In this document: piece by piece, positions 56,100-64,000 of the stretch
Layout of the letters: every line of letters starts with the position of its first letter
Numbering within the stretch: the first letter of the stretch is position 1
From: Amaurobius ferox
Taxonomy: Eukaryota; Arthropoda; Arachnida; Araneae; Amaurobiidae
DNA length: 64,000 nt
Direction of reading: 5' to 3'
Assembly: GCA_951213105.1 (NCBI GenBank)
Contig: OX578146.1
Span: 109,479,776-109,543,775, forward strand
Made by a program: the position numbers and the translations under genes
The notes under the pieces: generated by a model
What the model saw: only the letters and a program-made list of their open reading frames with translations
Told to the model about the DNA's origin: nothing
Databases searched by the model: none

Positions 56100-59000
56100 T
56101 GAGATATAAAATATCAAAGTTTTGGAAAATTACACATACATTACTTTTTCGAGACACTGTTTTTAGAGGCAGTACTTGAGGAAAAAATGCATATCTCTGT
56201 GTTTAATTTACATATCACTACCAATTTTTTATCACATATCAATAAGAGTAATCATATTTCAGAAAAGAAAAAAATACTGTATAAATATTGCCTACTTCTA
56301 AGAAACACTAAAATTTAAATAATTTAATTTTACTAACAAATTTTTAAGTGCAGAAACATCTTATTTAATTGAGTATTGTGGCATGGGGCACAAGAGTTAT
56401 CAGAGCATGTTTTTTTAATTGAACTTAAAAGTATGGTTTAAAAGGTTGTGAAAGCAAAATGGTGAGATTTTGATTGCTAATTTTTTTAGCAACCCAAAAG
56501 ATAAGTGGAGATATGATACCACCCTAATCTAGTTGTTTCTACTTATGAATTAAGTTATTCTACTTAAGTGTGAATAATTTAAATATATATCTATGCAGAC
56601 ACTATAATAATACCATCATAAGAAATTTTTTTGAATTTTTATATTATTTTATAAAGAGCTTAAATTACAAAATGTAGTGATGTGGATAAAGCGCATGACA
56701 GGAAAGTGTTTATCAAAATAATCGAAATAATAAAAACTGGTTAAGCACACTAAATTTACAACTATTAAGTGGTAAAGATTTCAAAATTGTAAATATTAAT
56801 AGGTATTTATAGCTAATTATAATAATCAACCAATAGAATAAATTTGTTTGATAGACTAAATGTTTGAGTAATTAATCTACCTTTTCGTCTAAGATTCTGT
56901 GTCTCATTGTACTGCTGTTACATAAAATCAGCCTCCTTTTCAAGAAAGTAGTGCATCCTTCCAAAATCTTTTGTGATGGAATGACTAACACAAGAAATTG
57001 TGTCGCACACAGGAACATGGCAGATGACTTCTTTCAACAAAGGCCAGTGACGCTATAGTGCAAGAACTTATAGGTGCATGATGAAGTTTAATTTTACATC
57101 ACTTTCCTCTTCATGCTTTAAAAGTACTAATCCAAAAAAGCAGGGACTGTCATAAATAGATGCAATGTATCAGTTTGTACAGATCTGTGATATCATAAAT
57201 GGAGGTGGTTGCCATCCAGAAAAATGGAAAATAGGACTGAATTTTTATCAAAAGCAATTCTCTTTGTTTCACTAAAATCTTCAGACACAGAAATGAAATG
57301 GTAAAATCCCCATGTACGAAGAATTGTTTTTGTTTTGGAGAATCGGGCTTCTAGCTGCTGATGTGTTTCTAAAAGTATTTCTTTTTTTTTTATCTTCGTT
57401 TTTACTGTGTTGTATCATTTTAACATGCTATTTCATTAATATTTTTATCACAATTGCATAGTGATGCAGCAGTTTTGCAGAGTGGTGCAAAAATGATCAC
57501 AATTCCCGCACAGGAGACAAATTTTTTTTACTAAAATCTGGTTATCAAAAATATTATTTTAAATTGAACCACAAAATTTATTTGAGTTCTGCTTTTCCAA
57601 AATGCAGTGAAAAAATGAACGGAAGGAAATTGGACTCTGCTAAAATATCTTTACCAAACATCAAATATAGAATTTCAATTGATACTCAAAATTTCATTCC
57701 TGTTTTGACACAATGCCAAGAAAAAAAATGAAAAAAGATTAGTGGCTGTAAAATGTGATTTAAAACTAACTTCTGCAAATACTAAATCCTTAAAAGTTTT
57801 ACCATTTATGCTATTTTTGTTAAATTTTTGTATATTGTGTAAAAAAATGCATTTTTTTTGTTATTGTAACATTATGAAAATGTTTATAATTTAAAATTGT
57901 TTTATTAAACCAAGCAATTTTAAATTCTCACTCTTTAAAAATATCCCTAGGGTGGTAAAATCTCACTTAATTTTTAAATAGGAACCCTGAATTGTCTTTT
58001 TTATTAATATTATTTTATTTATTTATTTTTTCAAAGTACCATCATACTGGATAAATTCATTTAGTGGGCCGAATCAGGCCTGCCATAGTTTTGACCCTGA
58101 ATTAAAACATATTCATTTCATACATTTTGAAAGATATATGCATAGAGATAATTAAAAATAAAATGAAATAGAGATAATTAAAATCAATCAACTGCTGTAC
58201 AGCATTTATACTGATGAGCACAATATATGATGGTCATCTAAAATTAAAATTATATTTCAAAATGATGATACCATAAATGATATTAATTCCACCATAAATG
58301 ATATTAGTGCCATTATTTTTCTTTCACAATCTTTTAGACACTACTTTTAGGTTTAATTTAAAATAAATGGCTCCATGGTAACTCTTGTGTCTCACACCAT
58401 AATGCTTATTTAATGAATATATCTTTGTGATTAAAAATTTGTTAATAGTATTAAACTAGTTAAATTGTAGTGTCTCTCAGAGGTAGGCAATATTTATACA
58501 GTATTTTTTTTCAGAAATCTGCTTACTTTTATTGATATGTGGTAAAATTCGATAGTGATATATAAATTAGGCACAGAACTAGGCATTTTTTCGTTAAGTA
58601 CTTTAAAAGCAGAGTCTTGCAAAAGTCATTTATGTGCAATTTTCCAAAACTTTGAAATTTTACATCTCAGAAATTTTGTGACCTGAGCAGGAAAAAATTC
58701 ACGGGGATTAATAACTTGGTGGTAATAACAAGTAAAAAAGTTTCATGAAAATATTAGTTGGTGGGTGTCATAGCCTGGGTGAATTGATATGGAATGGCCT
58801 CATATTATTGTATATGCAGCAAAGAAAGGGGGAGATTTGTATTTTGTCTGAAAAATATATGCAAAATGAGTTACAATATAGAAAGTATCAACGTACCAAG
58901 TACATATGTACAATACATTATGTAGTTCTGATTGTGGCCATGCACAAATCATACATTCAATCAAATCAAAGTGTTATTTCTACAACACTATTTATGGTAA

Positions 59001-59159
59001 CATCTAACATGTTTTGAGAACATCTTTCATGGAAGTAACAATGTTATTTTAATAATATTTCTAATGTGGAAAATGTGCTATGCTTTACTAGCAAAGTTAG
59101 AATGAAAAATTTAATGTTAAATCCTGCTAGATAAAAATGAATTGCTTTATTTGTTCTAG
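56100..59159. other. Intron sequence without recognised features
   Basis: A+T-rich sequence. The phrase CATAAATGATATTA is duplicated at about 58270-58310. No exon is recognised. Confidence 0.5.
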
Positions 59160-59241
59160 CCCCCTCTACTTATAAAAGAAAGTGGGAGGAGAATGAAGAT
59201 GATAAACGTAGATATCGAAAGTCATTCAAGCATGATTATAG
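59160..59241 (+). CDS. Zinc-finger gene exon G: charged C-terminal segment
   Basis: The acceptor TTATTTGTTCTAG gives a start that joins the last base of exon F to make GCC. The exon encodes APSTYKRKWEENEDDKRRYR followed by KSFKHDY. It is strongly charged and reads as a nuclear-localisation-like or RNA-binding tail. The donor GTTATT (59242) is weak. If it is not used, the frame continues LLQLYNFHLITN to a TGA at 59312-59314 and this is the last exon. I see no further exon downstream that settles this. Confidence 0.7.
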
Positions 59242-59314
59242 GTTATTACAGTTATATAATTTTCATTTAATTACGAATATTTTCATGTATATATTAATAT
59301 GTTTAAAACTATGA

Positions 59315-61318
59315 ACTTTTCATTCAAAATTGTTATAAATTTGTTATTTTTTTTATTGGAAATAGAACATTTATTTAACCCCAAAGGATGCAATGTGTGT
59401 TGCAAAAAACATTTCATATTGCCTTTCTCTCAGAATATTATAATTTATCCATGTGTAATTTAATTACTAAATAATAATGAAACATTTTTTTCTACTTTTG
59501 GAATTTTATTTTTACAAGAATTGCATATCTCAAAATTTTTTTTGCTTACTACCTCTTCTAACCTCTTTATACAACCGTGTTGAAAGAGGCTTTAAAAATA
59601 ATTTACATCCTCACATCATACATTTTCACATTGTTTACCAATATAGAACAAACAGTTCTATATTGCCAAAGTTATTAGAAAATTAAACCTCTTGATGTAA
59701 AAAAGATTGGCAACTGTCTATTATGCTTATGCACCTGCACTTTTGATAAATACAAATCAAAATATCAAATACAATAAAAATATTCCATTCTTATAGTTAA
59801 AATCTGTGTTATAACAAATGCCTTCATCAGTCAAATAAAATTTGTATTTAATCAATGTACATTGCCAATTCATATTCATTTTTTTTTTAATTGTATATAG
59901 TTTGTTTCATTTGGCAGTTAATGTTGGAATGATTATGGAAATTCTATTCAAAACATAGCTATTTAAAAGATGTGTTTAAAGCAACCAGAAATTGTTTTAT
60001 AAAAAATGAACTGGTGGTTGAGTTTAAAAAATGAAAATTACATCTACAATTACATGCTAACTTTTATAATAGTATAAAATTTTATTTTTAATAGTTTAGG
60101 TCAAAGGTTCCTAACATGTGAAATATGTGCAAGGGGGGTTTAATCACTTTTGGTGGGTGTATGAGAATGGATTAGACATTTCTTCTGTACATATGAAACT
60201 AAATGTTGAAGCAAATTTTATATCAAGCCTTCATGCTTCATGTTTATTGTATTATATTTGCTATTTATATTGTATCATAATTGCTGCCTTTCCTGATTGT
60301 GCCTTTCTATGTACATACTTAAAACAAGCTTCATGTTCAAACCAATGAAAAAAAAATTTAAGTAATACAACAATCGTGACGGAGAAATGATTTACCAAAC
60401 ATTGTTTACAAATTTAACACAGTCATATGTTATCATATCAGTTGTGGCAACGAATGTTTTTGGTACCAGTCAGACTCGCATCCAGGATCATGAGCTTACT
60501 AGACCGATACTATAAGGTTAAACCAAAAGCTAGCTTTGTGTCCAAACTTATAATTTGGGTAGTGATGCTTAGCACAGTCAATCAATGTTGGAATAGCCTC
60601 CCTCCAGAACCTTCCTACTCTAGTGCAGACACTATCGGGAACTAGCTGATAGTGAAGGCTATACTTCAGTCATGCAGCTGTGTGACATCAGTTGTTATCC
60701 ACTAGGAGAGAATAAGGAAATGCACCGCTATGGCCTGTGTGGTGCTGCCATCTCCTGTTGATTGCTTGCCCTCTCTTATCCAGTTTGCTATTGTAGGCAA
60801 TAGATGTTTTGGTCCTAGCCAGGCTTACACCATGACCATGAACTTACTCGGCTTACACTGAGACCATGAACTTACACAATACTCGTGGTCCCTTGTACTC
60901 AGATTCAGTTTTTGTCTGGTAATCCACTCTGTGTATATTTTAACAACTACCTCCCTCGAACAATTCACCTGTGCAGCTTTTTCAAATGCTTACACCTTGC
61001 TGCAAGTTTTAACAATCATTCCATTTTCAAATTTTTCATGAATTTTCACTGCATTATGCTCTGGACATTTTCATATTTCTGTTTTTATACTGATTTATGT
61101 CCTAGGTCAGCATTCCCTGTGGAATATCTGATTTGAATAAACTCCTCATGTGGTCATAATAATTTGGCCACTCAGTGTGTATATATATATATATATACAT
61201 TATAAAACTTGAAAAATTTATTTTCAATTTTAGTGAACAGATTAAAAAGCTAAAAGCAAAAAATAATTTATAATACATCTTGTAAAGCGCTATGCTGCAA
61301 TATTTACATGTGTATTCC
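59315..61318. other. Sequence without clear features, with (TA)n
   Basis: A G+C-richer stretch at 60460-60900 contains a small duplication (GACCATGAACTTAC at 60833 and 60861). A (TA)n tract lies near 61178-61196. Short open frames look random. Confidence 0.5.
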
Positions 61319-62018
61319 TATATAAATTCCCAAAAAGGACAAGTAGCAATGTACTCGTACAGATTCTAGATGTGTGACAGAAGTACCGGCCGGGGGGAGT
61401 TGCGACCCCCAGCACTCCGGTTAAAGCTTTTTCCGCCATGGCAAACGCTCCCGGTAACCGATACTCCCTACACGATTTCCTTCATGACCTTTTATAAATC
61501 CGCAAAAATACATACATATACAATTTCAATAACATGTAAAATCTAAAAGTTTACTTTTCTACGCTAAAACTATCCATGAAGCATTCTGTAAAAATATAAC
61601 AATTAATTTAAAATACAAATTATTCAAGACTATTAAAATCCCAGTCTGAGAGGATCAAAACTAATGTTTGAAATACAATCTGAGTGTCTGTCTGTGACAA
61701 TCTGTGATTTCTTTAGTCTTAAGAATTTTGTATTTTAAATTATTTGTTATATTTTTACAGAATGCTTCATGGATAGTTTTAGCGTAGAAAAGTAAACTTT
61801 TAGATTTTACATGTTATTGAAATTGTATATGTATGTATTTTTGCGGATTTATAAAAGGTCATGAAGGAAATCGTGTAGGGAGTATCGGTTACCGGGAGCG
61901 TTTGCCATGGCGGAAAAAGCTTTAACCGGAGTGCTGGGGGTCGCAACTCCCCCCGGCCGGTACTTCTGTCACACATCTAGAATCTGTACGAGTACATTGC
62001 TACTTGTCCTTTTTGGGA

Positions 62019-62027
<9 letters not shown>
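61319..62027. mobile_element. Fold-back element, 313-bp arms with 284 bp perfect
   Basis: The left arm 61319-61631 and right arm 61715-62027 pair with no gap. The outer 284 bp (61319-61602 against 61744-62027) are identical by base-by-base comparison, and the inner 29 bp have a few differences. The spacer is 83 bp. The arms hold a G+C-rich core with CCGGCCGGGG, GCGACCCCCAGCACTCC and CTCCCGGTAACCGATACTCC. It is flanked by TA-rich sequence, so target duplications cannot be read. Related but diverged core sequence is at 62190-62275. Confidence 0.93.

Positions 62028-62051
<24 letters not shown>
62021..62051. repeat. (TA)n microsatellite at fold-back edge
   Basis: An uninterrupted TA run abuts the right arm; the left edge has only a short TA stretch. 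Confidence 0.85.
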
Positions 62052-62052
<1 letters not shown>

Positions 62053-62189
62053 TATAAAACGAAGTGAAAACTTTTATACAACGGAAATTCTTAAACTTCA
62101 AGTGTTGGCGCAAAGCAGCACATGCACAAAAAGTATCATATAAGATTCAAATAAAAGAGGGAAACGACCAATTGCATAGCATAAATGGC

Positions 62190-62280
62190 AGAGGTGGATT
62201 GCGACACCTCTTTCCCGGTTAGAAGCGTGCTTTTAAGCCCGGGCAACACTCCCGGAACCAATGCCATGCAGTGGCCTATC
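62190..62280 (+). repeat. Diverged relative of fold-back core
   Basis: ATTGCGACACCTC, CCCGGTTAGAAGC and AACACTCCCGGAACCAAT parallel GTTGCGACCCCC, CCGGTTAAAGC and AACGCTCCCGGTAACCGAT of the arm at 61399-61463, in the same order and spacing. Confidence 0.6.
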
Positions 62281-63266
62281 TTCCGGATAAGTGTGAAGTG
62301 TTATGCCGAGATTTGACAGTCCTAAATTTAATTAATAGTTCAAAATTTGAAACAACTTAAAATTCGTTATTTTTCCCCTTTCCCTTCAAAATTCTAAATT
62401 TATTTGTTGTTTTTAATATTTCGGCGATTTATTTCCCCTCTTAACGTAATTTGTTATCTTTTTAATGTTTTTATTATTCAAAATTGTGCGCAATGTGCCT
62501 TTAAACGTTAAATAATCTTTTGTTAAGTCTCATAATCATCGTTTTCAGCTGTTAACTTAACTTCACTTCATTCATGTGTCTGCATAAAAAAGGCACTTTT
62601 TAAGACGAAATTTGGCTTTCCTTCGCTTATCAGTTAAAACACCTGCAAGAGGGGTGCCAGTAGAGTTGCCTCGCGGCGTCCGGTGACCATGCGTCACCAC
62701 GGTTCGTGGTTGCCGCCTTGGCGGAAGTTATCCTTTTTATGATTCTTGGCATAACAGCGTTTTATTTCCGCAGTGTATGCGTGGGCGCTCGGCGCGAAGC
62801 GCAGAGTTTAGCTCGCCAAGTTTGGCGTCTCCTGGGAAGGCAAGCGTGTTGCCAGACATTGGATTGCTGACCGGCACTGTGGTAGGTGGTGTGTTTTTCG
62901 CCGGAAAAGATCCGTGGATCGGGGCCCCAATGCTTGGGCGCCCGTATCCCGCGGTCGCCGGGAGTATGTTTTAAATTTGTGCAGAATGGCCTGACATCGC
63001 AGGGGCGTGCCTCATATTTGGACAACTTCCACACAAGAAGTGAAAAGGTGGTTTGGATCAGTGACCCACGGACTACCCTCCTTGGGAAGCGCTCTTAACT
63101 GCGCTGGCAATATCAATTGCTCTGTCTGCGATCTGCCTCAGTGTTACCGCTCTATGGTCATCACTCATCACGGGCTATCACCTACTTTCATGTCAACATT
63201 TGTGAGTGTTCAAGTCTTGGGGGAGCCCAGTGTGAACAGGGCTAGTGTTCAAAGATCAGTGTGCAA

Positions 63267-63440
63267 GCCCTCAGTGATCGTGTGCGTGCAAGCAGTGTCA
63301 ATTAATTTTTAACGTGATTAAAATCCAAAGAAGAAAAGAGAGTTATAAATAATGCCCTCAGTGATCGTGTGCGTGCAAGAAGTGTCAATTAATTTTTAAT
63401 GTGATTAAAATCCAAAGAAGAAAAGAGAGTTATAAATAAT
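63267..63440 (+). repeat. Tandem duplication, 2 x 87 bp
   Basis: Units 63267-63353 and 63354-63440 begin GCCCTCAGTGATCGTGTGCG and end GAGAGTTATAAATAAT. They differ at only two positions, so the duplication is recent. Confidence 0.93.
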
Positions 63441-63622
63441 TTGTTTAAGTGTTAGCACCGAGAAACTTTGAGTATTAAGAAAGAAAAATGTTTGAGAATG
63501 AGTTGCTTGATTATTTTTGACAAAGCTATATTGCTGTATTGTGATGAAGAAATGTGATTTTTAATATTTTCCTTTTATTTCAAATTTTAAGTTTTGGGTG
63601 GACAGCTCCTCAGGCAGACCAA

Positions 63623-63644
63623 ACTCTGGTCTACAGACCAGAGT
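63623..63644. repeat. Perfect 10-bp-stem hairpin, family A copy 3
   Basis: Arms ACTCTGGTCT and AGACCAGAGT around a 2-nt loop, AC. Confidence 0.85.
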
Positions 63645-64000
63645 GGATTCTGTTTCCTGGGTTTTGTTTTATTTTTAAATTTACCGATGAATATTCAAAG
63701 TGTTAATTGAGTTTTATTTTAATTGATGTTAATTTTAATTATCCTTTTTGCAATGTACTAACCACTAAAATAGCTGAATAAGAATTATATAAAATCTAAC
63801 TTGTTTATGTTTGGAAGCACTTAAGTAATTGTTAATAAAAGTTAATTTTTAATTTAACAAATGAGTTGTGAATTCTTTAGTTGTTGTTGGCTGTGCTATT
63901 TATTTATTTAGAGGTAAGTGGAATTTTCAGAAGTTATATGGTGTTGAAGTGTTTTTAAAAGTGTAACATGGTTGAGCACAGACCAAGCTGTAAGTAATAA

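Larger units (their letters stand above)
4319..59314 (+). other. Locus of a multi-exon U1/matrin-type zinc-finger gene
   Basis: Seven exons can be chained with consistent phase: 7666-7745, 17639-17707, 24040-24061, 29642-29716, 30589-30731, 54330-54477 and 59160-59241. A candidate exon at 4319-4562 also fits. Introns range from about 0.9 kb to 23.6 kb. The product begins (as seen) with an acidic patch, has two C-X2-C-X12-H-X5-H fingers each carrying the HVTG...H signature of U1/matrin-type fingers, and ends in a charged Lys/Arg/Glu/Asp-rich segment. This finger class usually binds double-stranded RNA or acts in nuclear RNA processing; the role here is inference. I do not recognise an orthologue by name. 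Start codon, promoter and poly-A site are not identified. The introns hold nearly all mobile elements in the window. Confidence 0.8.
62301..64000 (+). mobile_element. Family A element, copy 3, right end off window
   Basis: It starts TTATGCCGAGATTTGACAG, matching the inward-read right end of the copy at 13321-16016. It stays alignable over 62301-62960 and again over 63590-64000 (hairpin and the conserved GGTAAGTGGAATTTT line). The middle (62960-63590) differs or is replaced and holds the 87-bp tandem duplication. No transposase is recognised; short frames of 65-101 codons are not similar to anything I know. Confidence 0.75.

Noticed and set aside
62762..63312. Short frames in family A copy 3
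   Set aside because: No similarity recognised and no counterpart kept open in the 13-16 kb copy.
1..64000. CRISPR arrays, operons, bacterial promoters or terminators
   Set aside because: Composition, introns and element types are eukaryotic; no regular spacer arrays were seen.

Overview
This is a eukaryotic nuclear window. It is strongly A+T-rich, has no operons or bacterial-type genes, and shows long introns with GT..AG borders. Its transposon content is metazoan: hAT, mariner, pogo/Tigger-like, Ty3/Gypsy, a non-LTR retrotransposon, a tRNA-derived SINE and fold-back elements. I infer an arthropod, perhaps a chelicerate such as a spider, from base composition and element style. No single sequence proves this.

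The only host gene I can support is a plus-strand gene of small exons and very large introns. Its exons lie at 7666-7745, 17639-17707, 24040-24061 (22 nt), 29642-29716, 30589-30731, 54330-54477 and 59160-59241, with a weaker candidate upstream at 4319-4562. Reading phase matches at every junction. The product carries two U1/matrin-type zinc fingers (C-X2-C-X12-H-X5-H), an acidic, SUMO-interaction-like patch before finger 1, and a charged C-terminal stretch. Both ends of the gene are uncertain.

Most other sequence is mobile or repetitive. At 0-6 kb are a hAT C-terminal fragment, a mariner relic and a 5'-truncated non-LTR insertion with 12-bp target duplications. At 8-17 kb are dispersed repeats, a Tigger-like element (10657-12739) and a 2.7-kb element (13321-16016) that itself contains a fold-back element (13424-13976). 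At 20-29 kb are a 300-bp tandem array, a decayed Gypsy pol, inverted repeats and a tRNA-like relic. At 31-33 kb are a dispersed repeat and a Helitron-like 3' end. From 35693 to 52053 lies a 16.4-kb hAT element. It has matching termini, a 6-bp target duplication and a broken two-exon transposase, and it is invaded by a SINE and by a 6.8-kb element of unrecognised class.

That 6.8-kb element (about 44737-51537) is the most unusual object here. It has ATCCCAGGTA termini, different TACGTAT-type and ACGGTAT-type arrays at its two ends, and a large central palindrome whose arms carry two diverging copies of one decayed coding region. It also has a promoter-like patch with a perfect four-unit heat-shock element next to a CRE and an E2F-like site. 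At 61-64 kb are a fold-back with 284 bp of perfect arm identity and a second copy of the 2.7-kb element family running off the window. Region names such as 'family A' are mine.
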